A stretch of DNA of 64,000 nucleotides, taken from assembly GCF_000017625.1 (NCBI RefSeq), contig NC_009712.1:1178001-1242000 (forward strand), given 5' to 3'. A program made the translations under genes and the position numbers. The notes under the pieces are model-generated. The model was not told the DNA's origin. It searched no databases and worked only from the letters and a program-made list of their open reading frames with translations. Of the stretch, positions 44,073 through 54,389 are shown one piece after another. Positions within the stretch are counted from its first letter, which is position 1. The number at the start of each line of letters is the position of its first letter. This DNA is from Methanoregula boonei 6A8. Its GTDB lineage: Archaea > Halobacteriota > Methanomicrobia > Methanomicrobiales > Methanospirillaceae.

Positions 44073-44487
44073 GATTGTATATACGCACAGAAAGGACAAA
44101 AAAGATGTGTTAGTCCGGCAACTCCGATTCAAAACTGCCTTTTTACCCTGGCCGGGATCCATCCGGGCAGACCCCCGCTGCATTCCCGGCAGGTTTTTCC
44201 AGCAGGTGCTGGTGCGAAGAATAAGACTGTTTTCTCCAGAAATTCCCCCTGGTAAGAGGAAACCGGCAGTATCTTTTTGATCCATTTTCTGACAGGAAGC
44301 CGGTGCAAAAAACTATGTCAGATGCTCTGGCGACTATGGGGAAATACTCCGCGGTTCCGAAAGGCAGTCAAGGCCGGTCCGGATCGGATAAACCGGATGC
44401 AGTTTCCCTCTTAAATTTCCGTTTGCACCCTGTCAACAGTCATTGTGCCGTACTTATTATTTATATAGAACCACAATTCAATAGATA
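44073..44487. other. Divergent intergenic region purH/grpE
   Basis: This 415-nt gap separates divergent purH and grpE. Apart from a GTATATAC box at 44077-44084 near purH, which is too close to the ATG to be a normal TATA box for it, and the grpE TATA box at the other end, I see no gene, RNA or repeat. Confidence 0.5.
44460..44467 (+). promoter_or_regulatory. TATA box of grpE
   Basis: TTTATATA is centred about 24 nt upstream of the ATG at 44488, which predicts a leaderless transcript and supports 44488 among several in-frame ATGs (also 44500 and 44512). Confidence 0.65.
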
Positions 44488-45054
44488 ATGGAACATCGAA
44501 TGGGATGTGCTATGGAAGATCACGATACCACCCCTGTGCCGGAGACCCCGGCCGCAGAGCCGGAGACATCGGTACCCTCTCCGCCCGGGCAGAACGATGA
44601 ACTTGCCGGGCAGAAGAAGCGGTACGCAGAGCTCAATGACCGGTACCTCAGGCTTGCAGCGGACTTCGACAATTACCGGAAGCGGATCGCACGGGACCAT
44701 GAAACCCAGGTTCAGCTGGCAAACGAACGGTTTGCCGTTGATATCCTGGAGATTGCAGACAATCTGGACCGTGCACTCAAAGCCGATGAGGATCATCTCC
44801 GCACAGGTGTTGACCAGATCCGCCAGCTGCTTGCCGGAGTGCTTGCACGACATGGTATCACACCCATAGATGCACAAAAAATTTCATTTGATCCCGGGGT
44901 CCACGAGGCTGTCGCACATATTCCTTCCGATGAGAAGGAAGGAACGGTCATCGACGTGGTTTCTCCGGGGTACCGGATGCATAACAAGGTAATCCGGTAT
45001 GCAAAGGTTGCAGTTTCGAAAGGAAACCCTTCAAACGAGGAAACAAGCGTCTGA
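44488..45054 (+). CDS. grpE: Nucleotide exchange factor GrpE
   Basis: This 188-residue protein has an acidic Pro/Glu-rich N terminus, a coiled coil (about 45-95, 'YAELNDRYLRLAADFDNYRKRIARDHE') and the C-terminal beta domain with 'GVHEAVAHIPSDEKEGTVIDVVSPGYRMHNKVIRYAKVAVSKG'. It releases ADP from DnaK. It is the first gene of the grpE-dnaK operon, 36 nt upstream of dnaK. The DnaK system in archaea is generally regarded as acquired from bacteria. Confidence 0.95.
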   Translation: MEHRMGCAMEDHDTTPVPETPAAEPETSVPSPPGQNDELAGQKKRYAELNDRYLRLAADFDNYRKRIARDHETQVQLANERFAVDILEIADNLDRALKADEDHLRTGVDQIRQLLAGVLARHGITPIDAQKISFDPGVHEAVAHIPSDEKEGTVIDVVSPGYRMHNKVIRYAKVAVSKGNPSNEETSV

Positions 45055-45090
45055 ATAACTACAGTAACCAATTAGGAGGATTGAATCAAA

Positions 45091-46953
45091 ATGGCAAACG
45101 AGAAAATTCTGGGTATCGACCTTGGGACTACCTTCTCCTGCATGTCGATTATGGAGGCAGGCAAACCCATTGTAATCCCCAACAGTGAAGGAGCGCGGAC
45201 AACCCCGTCCGTTGTCGCGTTTACCAAGGAAGGAGAACGCCTTGTCGGGAGCCTTGCAAAACGCCAGGCGGTAACCAACCCCCAGCGGACGATCCAGTCG
45301 ATCAAGCGGAAGATGGGAACACCTGAAAAAGTAAAAATCGGCGATAAGGAATACACTCCCCAGGAAATTTCCGCAATGATCCTCCAGAAACTCAAGGTTG
45401 ATGCAGAGGCGTATCTTGGGGAGAAGATCGCAAAGGCAGTCATCACGGTCCCGGCATATTTCAATGATGCGCAGCGGCAGGCCACAAAAGATGCCGGAAA
45501 GATTGCCGGCCTTGAAGTCCTGCGTATCATCAACGAGCCGACCGCAAGCGCCCTTGCCTACGGAATAGACAAGGAACAGGATGTTACCGTTCTTGTCTAT
45601 GACCTTGGTGGCGGCACGTTCGATGTATCCATTCTCACTCTGGGCGACGGGGTATTTGAAGTAAAATCTACTGCGGGAAATAATCACCTCGGCGGAGATG
45701 ATTTTGATAAGCTTATCACCGACTACCTGGTTGAGGAATTCAAAAAGAAGGAGGGCATCGATCTCAAAAATGATATCTATGCCATGCAGCGCCTGCGTGA
45801 TGCGTCGGAGAATGCAAAGATTGAACTCTCCCAGCGCCAGACCACGAACATCAACCTGCCCTATATCACAACCGATGCAACAGGACCAAAATTCCTCAAT
45901 ATAGATCTTACCCGGGCAAAACTGGAACAGCTCATCGGAGATCTCGTCACCTCAACGGAGGGACCGGTCAAGCAGGCATTGAGCGATGCAAAACTTGAGC
46001 CAAAGGATATCGACCATGTCCTTCTTGTCGGCGGATCAACCCGTGTCCCGCTGGTACAGGATACTGTAAGGAAACTGCTGGGAAAAGAACCGGATAAAGG
46101 ACTTAACCCGGATGAATGCGTTGCGCTTGGCGCGGCAATCCAGGGGGCAGTACTGACCGGGGAGACTAAAGACATTGTACTTCTTGACGTGACTCCGCTC
46201 ACGCTGGGGATTGAGACGCTTGGGGGTATTGCTACAAAGCTCATCGAGCGAAACACCACCATTCCCACAAGAAAGAGCCAGATCTTTTCAACTGCAGCTG
46301 ATGGGCAGACCAGTGTCGAGATCCATGTTGTGCAGGGCGAGCGGGCGCTTGCAAAAGACAACTTCACGCTGGGTAAGTTCCAGCTGACCGGTATCCCTCC
46401 GGCCCCCCGGGGGATCCCGCAGATCGAAGTTACTTTCGATATTGACTCTAACGGTATCATCCACGTCTCGGCAAAGGATCTCGGGACCGGCAACGAACAG
46501 GCAATTTCCATTAAAGGCGACAAGAAACTCTCCGATGAAGAGATCAAGAAAATGATGGATGCGGCCAAACAGTTCGAGGCGGAAGACAAGAAAAAACGCG
46601 ACGAGATTGAGGTTCGCAACCAGGCAGATACCGCAGTCTTTACCGCAGAAAAGATGCTCAAGGAGAGCGGCGACAAGCTCGATGCTGCCGACAAACAGAA
46701 AGTAGAAGAGGGTGTTACTGCGGTAAAGGCTGCTCTTGGCGGGGACAACCCGGATGAGATCAAGAAATCCATGGAGACCCTGACCGAAGCCGTGTATGCA
46801 GCAACTACCAAGATCTACCAGAAGATGCAGGCCGAGCAGGCCGCCTCCCAGCAGGAAGCCCCGGCTGGCGGTGCAGGCCCCGATCCATCCGCTGAACCAA
46901 AGAAGACTGACGATAACGTAGTTAACGCAGATTACAAAGTCAAAGACGAGTGA
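45091..46953 (+). CDS. dnaK: Hsp70 chaperone DnaK
   Basis: This 620-residue protein has an N-terminal ATPase domain (phosphate loop '[15 protein letters not shown]', '[12 protein letters not shown]', 'LVGGSTRVP'), a substrate-binding domain beginning '[16 protein letters not shown]', and a C-terminal lid with an Ala/Gly/Glu-rich tail ending 'NADYKVKDE'. It binds exposed hydrophobic segments and refolds proteins with DnaJ and GrpE. It has a strong ribosome site TTAGGAGG. Length and motifs are normal. Confidence 0.98.
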   Translation: MANEKILGIDLGTTFSCMSIMEAGKPIVIPNSEGARTTPSVVAFTKEGERLVGSLAKRQAVTNPQRTIQSIKRKMGTPEKVKIGDKEYTPQEISAMILQKLKVDAEAYLGEKIAKAVITVPAYFNDAQRQATKDAGKIAGLEVLRIINEPTASALAYGIDKEQDVTVLVYDLGGGTFDVSILTLGDGVFEVKSTAGNNHLGGDDFDKLITDYLVEEFKKKEGIDLKNDIYAMQRLRDASENAKIELSQRQTTNINLPYITTDATGPKFLNIDLTRAKLEQLIGDLVTSTEGPVKQALSDAKLEPKDIDHVLLVGGSTRVPLVQDTVRKLLGKEPDKGLNPDECVALGAAIQGAVLTGETKDIVLLDVTPLTLGIETLGGIATKLIERNTTIPTRKSQIFSTAADGQTSVEIHVVQGERALAKDNFTLGKFQLTGIPPAPRGIPQIEVTFDIDSNGIIHVSAKDLGTGNEQAISIKGDKKLSDEEIKKMMDAAKQFEAEDKKKRDEIEVRNQADTAVFTAEKMLKESGDKLDAADKQKVEEGVTAVKAALGGDNPDEIKKSMETLTEAVYAATTKIYQKMQAEQAASQQEAPAGGAGPDPSAEPKKTDDNVVNADYKVKDE

Positions 46954-47027
46954 ATATCCATGGTCTCGGGCGATTACTCTGAAAATCGCGCTTACGACAC
47001 GCAGAGTATTAACGGGAAGAGCATGAG

Positions 47028-47035
47028 TATATAAA
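47028..47035 (+). promoter_or_regulatory. TATA box of dnaJ
   Basis: TATATAAA is centred about 25 nt before the dnaJ ATG, in the 103-nt gap after dnaK. It indicates a separate, probably leaderless dnaJ transcript. Confidence 0.65.
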
Positions 47036-47056
47036 GGAATTAATCTGTGGTGTAGC

Positions 47057-48178
47057 ATGGGCGATTACTATGAGACCCTCGGTGTACCGAGGATGGCCGA
47101 CGAGAAGGAGATCCAGAAAGCCTACCGCAATCTCGCCCGGAAGTACCACCCGGATGTCTGCAAGGATCCGGGAGCAGAAGAAAAGTTCAAGTCCATCAAC
47201 GAGGCGTATAGCGTTCTCTCCGATTCCCAGAAACGGGCCCAGTACGACAATATGGGCCATGAGACCTTTACCAATGCCTCAAAGGGGTCCTACACCGGCG
47301 CTGGCGGGTATGGCGGAGGTTTCTCCTCCGATTTCTCGGGGTTCGGTGACATTTTTGATTTCTTTGGCGGCGGAGGACAGCGCAGATCGGGCCCTCAGCC
47401 CGGTGCCGATCTTCTGATGCGCCTGCAGATCACGCTTGAAGAGGCAGTGGCGGGCACCGACCGGGAGATCGAAGTCCTGCACAGCGAGGCCTGCCCTGCC
47501 TGTGGAGGATCCGGGAGCGAGACTAAAAAGACCAATGTCTGCCCCCGGTGTGGCGGGAGCGGGCAGATGCGCCAGACCCAGCAGTCTGTGTTTGGCCAGT
47601 TTGTCCGGATGATGCCCTGTACCATGTGCGGCGGCCGGGGCAAGATCCCCGAACGGCCGTGCCGTGATTGCCATGGCTCCGGTCATACCCGCGTGAAACG
47701 CAAGGTCTCTGTCCATATCCCGGCGGGCGTGGATAGCGGGATGCGCCTGCGGATGGAGGGTTACGGTGAAGCGGGGGATTACGGAGCTCCCAACGGCGAT
47801 CTTTTTATCGAGATGTTTGTACTCCCTCACAAACGCTTCGAGCGCACCGGGGACAATCTTGAAACGATCATTGAGATCTCGCCAGCCCTTGCCGTGCTTG
47901 GGACAACTGTCGAGATTGAAACAATTGACAACCGGCACATTGACCTGAAGATCCCGGCGGGTATCCAGTACAACACTGCGCTGCGGATCGCCGGCGAAGG
48001 CGTCAAGAGACGCGGCAAGCATGGTGATCTCCTTGTCCGGGTAAAGGTTGTTACTCCTAAGAACATATCCGGAGAGGCTAAGGAACTCTACCAGAAACTT
48101 GCCGAACTTGAAGGGGGTAACGACAAGCCTGGAGGAATCTTCTCCGGCATCATGGGAAAGAAAAAAGGAAAGAAATAA
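47057..48178 (+). CDS. dnaJ: Hsp40 co-chaperone DnaJ
   Basis: This 373-residue type I DnaJ has a J domain with the HPD motif ('[10 protein letters not shown]'), a Gly/Phe-rich region (about 75-115), four zinc-binding CxxCxGxG units ('CPACGGSGS', 'CPRCGGSGQ', 'CTMCGGRGK', 'CRDCHGSGH') and the C-terminal substrate-binding domain. It stimulates DnaK ATPase and delivers substrates. T-rich sequence directly after the stop (48179-48199) is a likely terminator. Confidence 0.98.
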   Translation: MGDYYETLGVPRMADEKEIQKAYRNLARKYHPDVCKDPGAEEKFKSINEAYSVLSDSQKRAQYDNMGHETFTNASKGSYTGAGGYGGGFSSDFSGFGDIFDFFGGGGQRRSGPQPGADLLMRLQITLEEAVAGTDREIEVLHSEACPACGGSGSETKKTNVCPRCGGSGQMRQTQQSVFGQFVRMMPCTMCGGRGKIPERPCRDCHGSGHTRVKRKVSVHIPAGVDSGMRLRMEGYGEAGDYGAPNGDLFIEMFVLPHKRFERTGDNLETIIEISPALAVLGTTVEIETIDNRHIDLKIPAGIQYNTALRIAGEGVKRRGKHGDLLVRVKVVTPKNISGEAKELYQKLAELEGGNDKPGGIFSGIMGKKKGKK

Positions 48179-48344
48179 TTTTTTTTATCTCTTTTTTCCA
48201 CTAGTCAGAATGCTATTTCTCCTCCCCGTCCCGATGCTGGACTGACAGTCGGGGATCCATTACGGCGGACAAGGTCTTACCAGACAGGATCAGTCTTATC
48301 CGTCCGGAAACTAAGAAATTCCCGGAACTGTAGTGGTGAATCCC

Positions 48345-50963
48345 ATGGACCTGTTCAACAACCCGAAACACCGGACCTATTTCATCCTTGCACTTCTGGT
48401 CATATCCGCCCTCTTTATGTTCTGGCTGCGGATCTTACCCTTACTCAATCTGGGTAACGGTGATGTTTTCTCGCTCGTGCAGCCCGATGACCCGATGTAT
48501 GCACTCCGCCAGATTGATCTGACCCTCGCAAACTTCCCTAATTATGCATGGTTTGATCCCATGACCCAGTACCCGGTTGGATCAACGGTCTACTGGGGCC
48601 CGCTCCTGACGTACCTGTGCTCCTTTGCAGCAATCCTTGTCCATGCCACCACACCGACACAGGTCATCACAGTCTCCCTCTTTATCCCGGTTCTTGAAGC
48701 CGTAGCCATGGTCTTTGTCATGTACTGGCTGGGCAAAACGGTGGCAGACTGGAAGACCGGCCTGTTTGCTGCATTTATGATCGCTTCTATCTCGGGGCAG
48801 TTCTTCTTCCGCTCCATGTACGGTTCCCTATACCACCATATCGGGGAGACTCTCTTTAGTGCCCTATTCTGCCTGCTCTACCTCTATACCCTGCTCCGGG
48901 CCAAAAAGACTACAATCGTTCTTTCGGATATTACCACCTATAAAGAGATCCTGTTCTTTGCTGCGCTTTCCGGCATCGCGTTCTTTGTTGGGGTTCTCAA
49001 CATCGAGACCATGATCGTTTTTGCACTGATTGTTGCGGTCTTTACCTTTGTCCAGGCCGTGGTCAATCACCATCGATCCATCCCGAACCTGTACCTTGCA
49101 CTGGTCAACACGGTGACATTTGGTGTTGTTATTATCGGCCTTCTCCTGTTTGGCTTCAAACAGCCGGGTCTTGACCTTTCCCGGTATACGGCTGGCCCGG
49201 TCCTTGCCTATTTCCTGCTGATCGCAGCTACCCTCTTTTTGTTCCTCTGGTCAGATTATCTCAAGGACCGGAAAAAATACTATTATCTTGCATCACTAGC
49301 CGCAATTGCAATCCTTTTCTCAGCAATCCTCGCGATCCTGTACCCGGCACTTTTCTCGGAATTTACCAACGGGCTTGCCGGGTTCTTTGGCCAGGCACCG
49401 ATCATCTCCACGGTTGAAGAGGATATTCCCTGGACCCTGGCACGGGCATGGTCCACGTTCAACTTCGGCCTGATCCTGGCGACCGGCGGCATCCTTCTCC
49501 TGATCTGGCAGACTTACGAAAAGGAGGAGCAGGGTGAAGTATTCATCCTTATCTGGTCCATTGCCATGCTGGTCTGCACCATCCAGCGGATTAAATATGA
49601 ATACTACTTTGCGGTAAACGTAGCCCTTCTCTCAGCGATATGCCTGGGATGCGCATGGGACTACGGGGCCAGGCCGGTGTTCTCCCGCCTGGGACTTTCA
49701 TCTGGCACTACTGCTCCGGGAGAGAGGGACAGTAGTGCACCCGAAGGGGTGGCTGGCGGGGACCGGCAGAAAAAAGGAAAAGGCAAAGGTGCAAAAGCAA
49801 AACGCGAGATCCGCCACGAGAATGACATACCGGCAATGGTGATCTTTTCCGGCACTGTGATCCTTGCAGCGCTGTTCATCATCTTTTCAGCAACAGCAAA
49901 CTATACTGCGGCTTCTAGCGATACCCAGGCACTTAACCCGGACTGGCAGGAGGCACTTGTATGGATGGCAAACAACACTCCTGATACCGGGGTAAACTAT
50001 TATGCCATCTATGACAAGGATACGTTTGCCTACCCCAACACCTCCTATGGCGTGATGTCCTGGTGGGATTATGGCCACCTGATCACGTATATCGCGCATC
50101 GGATCCCCAATGCAAATCCGTTCCAGGCAGGAGTAACCGGGCCGGACGGATCCGCGGCCTTTTTCATGGCCCCGTCGGAATCTGTTGCTGACACAATCCT
50201 GGACCATGATGGGACAAAATACGTGATCACCGATGTCGAGATGGATACCGGCAAGTTCTATGCAATGGCCACGTGGTATAGTCTTTACAATACCAGTTCA
50301 TCGTACGGATCCTATCAGACCTCCTTAATGATGCCCGATCCCTCAAACCCCTCCACCTACCAGTCCGTGATGCTCAACGCGCCTGCATATTATTCCACCA
50401 TGATCTCGCGGCTCCATAACTACGATGGATCCATGGCTGCAGCAAGCTCTGCCTATTATGTTGAATACGCAGATCCCTCAGTCTCCCAGACTTCACTACC
50501 TGCCATCGTGGATGTAAAAGAGATGAATGCATCCGATGCGCTTGCCGCTGCTGCCCAGTACAACCAGCAGGCCCGGGCCGGGTACCATGCGGCTGCGCTT
50601 AACCTGGACTTCTCATCGCCAATTACAGATATTCCGGCACTGCAACACTACCGGCTTGTCCACGAATCACCCACATCAGTAACAAGCACCAATACAACAG
50701 ATATCCGCTATGTAAAGATCTTTGAATACGTCAAGGGGGCCCGTATTAAAGGATCCGGGATTATCGAGATTCCTCTGGTCACAAACCAGGGCAGGAATTT
50801 CACGTACAGCCAGGAAAGCATAAACGGGGAATTTATTGTTCCTTATTCAACTACCGGTGATGCCTCCGGAGTACATGCAACCGGTCCCTATCAGATTGAG
50901 GGAACAAGTACCACATTTGAAGTTCCGGAGAATGCCGTCGAACAGGGACTTACCATTAACTAA
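48345..50963 (+). CDS. aglB: Oligosaccharyltransferase AglB (STT3 family)
   Basis: This 872-residue protein transfers the lipid-linked glycan to Asn in N-x-S/T sequons of exported proteins. It has about 12 membrane helices, an early acidic catalytic motif ('VQPDDPMYALRQIDLTL'), a cytoplasmic Lys-rich insertion (about 465-490, 'KKGKGKGAKAKRE') and an extracellular domain with the signature 'WWDYG' ('GVMSWWDYGHLITY'). ATG 48345 has GGTGA 5 nt upstream; GTG 48333 is an alternative. Its substrates probably include the sequon-rich surface proteins of the 10-23 kb island. A T-run follows the stop (50973-50982). Confidence 0.95.
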   Translation: MDLFNNPKHRTYFILALLVISALFMFWLRILPLLNLGNGDVFSLVQPDDPMYALRQIDLTLANFPNYAWFDPMTQYPVGSTVYWGPLLTYLCSFAAILVHATTPTQVITVSLFIPVLEAVAMVFVMYWLGKTVADWKTGLFAAFMIASISGQFFFRSMYGSLYHHIGETLFSALFCLLYLYTLLRAKKTTIVLSDITTYKEILFFAALSGIAFFVGVLNIETMIVFALIVAVFTFVQAVVNHHRSIPNLYLALVNTVTFGVVIIGLLLFGFKQPGLDLSRYTAGPVLAYFLLIAATLFLFLWSDYLKDRKKYYYLASLAAIAILFSAILAILYPALFSEFTNGLAGFFGQAPIISTVEEDIPWTLARAWSTFNFGLILATGGILLLIWQTYEKEEQGEVFILIWSIAMLVCTIQRIKYEYYFAVNVALLSAICLGCAWDYGARPVFSRLGLSSGTTAPGERDSSAPEGVAGGDRQKKGKGKGAKAKREIRHENDIPAMVIFSGTVILAALFIIFSATANYTAASSDTQALNPDWQEALVWMANNTPDTGVNYYAIYDKDTFAYPNTSYGVMSWWDYGHLITYIAHRIPNANPFQAGVTGPDGSAAFFMAPSESVADTILDHDGTKYVITDVEMDTGKFYAMATWYSLYNTSSSYGSYQTSLMMPDPSNPSTYQSVMLNAPAYYSTMISRLHNYDGSMAAASSAYYVEYADPSVSQTSLPAIVDVKEMNASDALAAAAQYNQQARAGYHAAALNLDFSSPITDIPALQHYRLVHESPTSVTSTNTTDIRYVKIFEYVKGARIKGSGIIEIPLVTNQGRNFTYSQESINGEFIVPYSTTGDASGVHATGPYQIEGTSTTFEVPENAVEQGLTIN

Positions 50964-51101
50964 TTTTTCTTTGGTTTTTTTTGCATCAGTTTCCTAAGTG
51001 GTGCTTCCGGACCTGTACCCTATGTTAGGCACGGCTGAGGAACACTCCGGATATTCCCCCGCGCACAGGTATTTCTGGGCAGCCGCCCCATACCTGTGGG
51101 A

Positions 51102-52070
51102 ATGAAGCTCCTTTTTGAGCTCTCGGGGGAAAATCCTACCCTGCCGTGCGCCGAGCTGGAATGTGTCGGTCGTGTCCTGGAGGCCCGGCCGCAGGTTGCC
51201 GTGGCTGAATGCGCACACCCAAACAACACCCTGCGCCTGGCAATGACCCATGGGGTACTCGAATACCTTGGCGAATGTGACCCGGATCCTGCCTCATTCC
51301 GGAAACTTCTTTTGGATCTCAGTATTGTTACGGATCGACCGTTCGCCGGCCGTGCAAGGCTGGTCCATGAGGGCTGCCAGTTGAAGAATTCCTGCTCCCA
51401 GCGGGAATTCGAACGCCTGATCGGCACCATGATCAACGGACCGGTCCAGCTGGTTAATCCTGTTGAGGAATACCGTGCGATCCTCTCGCAGGACCGGTGC
51501 TATTTTGGAAGGGTGTTGTACCGGATTGATCGCGGGGCATATGATGCCCGGAACCCCGGTAAGAGGGAATTTTTCCACCCCGGTGTCATGATGCCCCGTA
51601 TGGCACGGACACTGGTCAACCTCTCGCTTTGCGGTTCCGGGGCAATCCTGCTTGATCCGTTCTGCGGGACCGGAGGTATCCTGATTGAGGCAGAGATACT
51701 CTCTATGAATGCAATTGGCAGTGACTTTGACCCCATGATGATCCGGGGAAGTGCCGGTAATGTGAGCTCAAGTACCCTCCTTCTTGCTGATACCACCAGC
51801 CTGCCGGTGCGTGATCGTTCGGTGGATGCGGTTGTGACGGATTTCCCGTACGGCCAGTCCGTCTGCATCAAAAAAGCGGATACCATGGAGCGCCTGTACT
51901 ATGATGCGCTCGGTGAGATCAATCGTATTTTAAAACCGGGTGCCCGGGCGGTTGTTGTGACACACCGCGATATTTCCTGCATTGCCGTGCAGCATATGGC
52001 TGTGCTCCAGCATCATACCCAGCGGGTACACAAAAGTCTTACCCGGCATATCCTTGTGCTGGGGAAATGA
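51102..52070 (+). CDS. tRNA (guanine-10-N2)-dimethyltransferase-like enzyme
   Basis: This 322-residue protein has an N-terminal THUMP-containing region (about 1-145) and a Rossmann methyltransferase domain with the SAM motif 'LLDPFCGTGGILIEAEIL' and catalytic 'TDFPYGQS' (the D-P-P-Y-type motif with Phe at the second place). It fits archaeal TrmG10/Trm11, which makes m2G/m2,2G at position 10 of tRNAs. The start at ATG 51102 or GTG 51096 is uncertain. Confidence 0.88.
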   Translation: MKLLFELSGENPTLPCAELECVGRVLEARPQVAVAECAHPNNTLRLAMTHGVLEYLGECDPDPASFRKLLLDLSIVTDRPFAGRARLVHEGCQLKNSCSQREFERLIGTMINGPVQLVNPVEEYRAILSQDRCYFGRVLYRIDRGAYDARNPGKREFFHPGVMMPRMARTLVNLSLCGSGAILLDPFCGTGGILIEAEILSMNAIGSDFDPMMIRGSAGNVSSSTLLLADTTSLPVRDRSVDAVVTDFPYGQSVCIKKADTMERLYYDALGEINRILKPGARAVVVTHRDISCIAVQHMAVLQHHTQRVHKSLTRHILVLGK

Positions 52071-52125
52071 GAGACGGGGGCAAAGCAATTCTTATCTGGG
52101 AATTCTGTCTTATATATACGGTAGT

Positions 52126-52839
52126 ATGAGAACCCGATCCCTTGTGTGTATTCTTTTCCTTCTTGCAGTCTGCACTGTTATTGTTCCCCCGGCATTATCA
52201 GATCCGACCGATGCGGCAGGATGGTATGCGGCCGGGCAGAGCCTGACTGCTGCCGGGAATTACACCCAGGCCCTCCAGGCATATCAGCAGGCAATTGTAC
52301 TTGACCCCGGTAATGCGGAGGCATGGAATGGTGTAGCCGATGTGTTCAACCGTGCCAATAAGTACACCTCAGACCCGCTTGCCACGCTCAAACTTGCGCT
52401 TGATGCATCCAATAAATCACTTGCACTCAATGCATCATCCCCGTCGGCATGGATCAACCGGGGACAGATCCTCTATAATATCGGGTATTACTACCAGAGC
52501 CAGCTCAAGGATCAGGCCACTGCAAATACCTATTACCAGATGCAGCTGGATGCTTTCAGCCAGGCAATCAGCATTGATCCGGATAATGCCGAGGCATGGT
52601 TTAACAAAGGTTATGCTCTCTGCGGAATGGGCCGGTGTACAGAGGGTGTTGCCGCATTCCAGAAAGTTGAAACCCTGGATCCTGAGTATCCCTATCTCCA
52701 GCTCAACCTTGCCCAGGCTGAGAAACTGGCAGCCGGCGAGACGCCCTTTTATGTCCAATATGCAGCGGAGATCGTGATGGCTGCAATCGCTATTGCTGCC
52801 GCTGCCTTGTGGTATATTGCAGTCCGGAAAAAATATTAA
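52126..52839 (+). CDS. Exported TPR protein with C-terminal membrane helix
   Basis: This 237-residue protein has a signal peptide (MRTRSLVCILFLLAVCTVIVPPALS), about four TPR units (about 30-200, 'AWYAAGQSLTAAGNYTQALQAYQQAIVLDPGNAEAW'), and a C-terminal helix (about 212-232) with 'VRKKY'. The TPR scaffold would face outward. A TATATATA element (52111-52118) is only about 10 nt from the ATG, so the real start could be slightly downstream. A longer frame from 51982 overlaps the previous gene and lacks a leader at its front. Confidence 0.82.
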   Translation: MRTRSLVCILFLLAVCTVIVPPALSDPTDAAGWYAAGQSLTAAGNYTQALQAYQQAIVLDPGNAEAWNGVADVFNRANKYTSDPLATLKLALDASNKSLALNASSPSAWINRGQILYNIGYYYQSQLKDQATANTYYQMQLDAFSQAISIDPDNAEAWFNKGYALCGMGRCTEGVAAFQKVETLDPEYPYLQLNLAQAEKLAAGETPFYVQYAAEIVMAAIAIAAAALWYIAVRKKY

Positions 52840-52946
52840 TGTGCCTTTCTTGCCGATCACTCATCTTTTTTCTACAAAGGTTTTTGGTCAGCATTTTAAC
52901 TGCCTGCGGCAAATACACCGGTACTTTCGTTTGGGCGAATGTTTCC

Positions 52947-54320
52947 ATGGGCAAAACCTACCTTGTTGAGATCCGTCTTGCCCGGACCCGGTGGCGGATC
53001 AAGGAACTCTCGCGGGCCATTACACAACAATTCGGTGTCGGGCACTACCGGGAGCGGCATCCGCATGTGACCCTGTTTGGGCCGTTCACGCTCGGGGAGT
53101 TTGTATGCGAACAGGATCTCCTTGATACGATTGCGACATGTGCTGCTCCATACGGCGCAATTCCTTTTACGATTGGTGAATGGGAACGCCGTGACGGGGT
53201 GCACGGGGGTGTTGTGGCATTTTCCATCCTGCCGTCCCCGGATTTTGTTGAACTGGCTACAGGGCTTTCCCGTGCTCTTACAAGGATTACCACCAGCCTG
53301 AATCCCTGGGATCAGGATCCCGGGCTCAAATGGTACCATGCCACCATTGCAAATCATCTTCCCCCGGGAAAGGCAGGAGCAATAATGGCGGGTCTTCCCG
53401 CAGGCACGCAATTGGCCTCTGACGATCTGTCTCCGCCGCACCCCTTTTTTTCCCCGATGAGAGCGTTTTTTGCAGCACTGTCCGGCCCGATCCGGCATTT
53501 CCTGAACCTTGAGGCAGTCCCTATCCGGCCGGTCCTGCTTGATGATGCCGGTATCAGGATTACGGTGATGCGCGAGAATGAGATTCTTGGCGAATATGAC
53601 CTGATGCAGCAGAGGTGGCTTGCCCCAGAAGAGATCCCTGATGACCGATCCTGGCAGGAGAGCATGGCCCGGTACCGGGTATCTGCAGGATTTGAACGTT
53701 CCGGCCAGTTTCCTCACCCGCCCGGCAAGGTCTTCCTGATATCGGATCTTCACCTCGGTCATGCAAACATCATCAGGTATTGTTCCCGCCCGTTTGTCCC
53801 TTCAGATGTTGACGAAATGGATCGGGTTCTTGTCGCCAACTGGAATTACACCATTTCCCCGGGAGACCGGGTCTACTTCCTTGGTGATCTTCGGTACGGG
53901 AAAGGAGCACGCACCGAAAAAGAGTACAAGTCCCTCCTGAATGGCACGGTTACGTACATTGGGGGTAACCATGACCGCGACACCGGTGAGACTGTTTCTT
54001 CTGCCCGGATCGCATGCAACGGGATGGATTTCCTTCTTGTGCATGATCCCGCTGAAGCCCCTTCCGGCTATACCGGGTGGGTGATCCATGGCCACCACCA
54101 CAATAATGATCTCCGCGCGTTTCCGTACATTGATCCGGAAAGAAAACAGATCAATGTCAGTGCAGAAGTGGTAGGGTACTTCCCGGTAAGCCTGCAGGAG
54201 ATTTGCCGTACTCTCAAGGAAACGGTTCTTCCTTCAGGAAAATCCCTGCTCCTGCGCTACCCGTACACCGCGATTTCAAGAGATGGGACAGATGGCCGGA
54301 ACGTCCAACGGGACGAATAA
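52947..54320 (+). CDS. 2H phosphoesterase / calcineurin-like phosphoesterase fusion
   Basis: This 457-residue protein has two different hydrolase domains. The N-terminal half has the two H-x-T motifs of the 2H (LigT/2'-5' RNA ligase-like) family: His40-Val-Thr42 in 'RHPHVTLFGPF' and His131-Ala-Thr133 in 'WYHATIANHL'. The C-terminal half (about 260-440) is a calcineurin-like metallophosphoesterase: 'ISDLHLGHANI' (Asp267, His269), 'FLGDL' (Asp314), 'GGNHD' (Asn341, His342), and 'HGHHHN'. Both act on phosphodiesters, so a two-step RNA end or cyclic phosphate processing role is plausible. ATG 52947 starts the 2H domain; a longer frame overlaps the TPR gene. Confidence 0.85.
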   Translation: MGKTYLVEIRLARTRWRIKELSRAITQQFGVGHYRERHPHVTLFGPFTLGEFVCEQDLLDTIATCAAPYGAIPFTIGEWERRDGVHGGVVAFSILPSPDFVELATGLSRALTRITTSLNPWDQDPGLKWYHATIANHLPPGKAGAIMAGLPAGTQLASDDLSPPHPFFSPMRAFFAALSGPIRHFLNLEAVPIRPVLLDDAGIRITVMRENEILGEYDLMQQRWLAPEEIPDDRSWQESMARYRVSAGFERSGQFPHPPGKVFLISDLHLGHANIIRYCSRPFVPSDVDEMDRVLVANWNYTISPGDRVYFLGDLRYGKGARTEKEYKSLLNGTVTYIGGNHDRDTGETVSSARIACNGMDFLLVHDPAEAPSGYTGWVIHGHHHNNDLRAFPYIDPERKQINVSAEVVGYFPVSLQEICRTLKETVLPSGKSLLLRYPYTAISRDGTDGRNVQRDE

Positions 54321-54389
54321 TCCCGGATATCCGGCCCCATTTACGAAGATTTATTATCTTCCTCTCTGAATCAGGATTGGTGCGTGTGG

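Noticed and set aside
44303-44488. A 61-residue frame upstream of grpE
   Set aside because: It runs through the grpE TATA box, has no recognisable domain and ends at the grpE start; it is probably not a gene.
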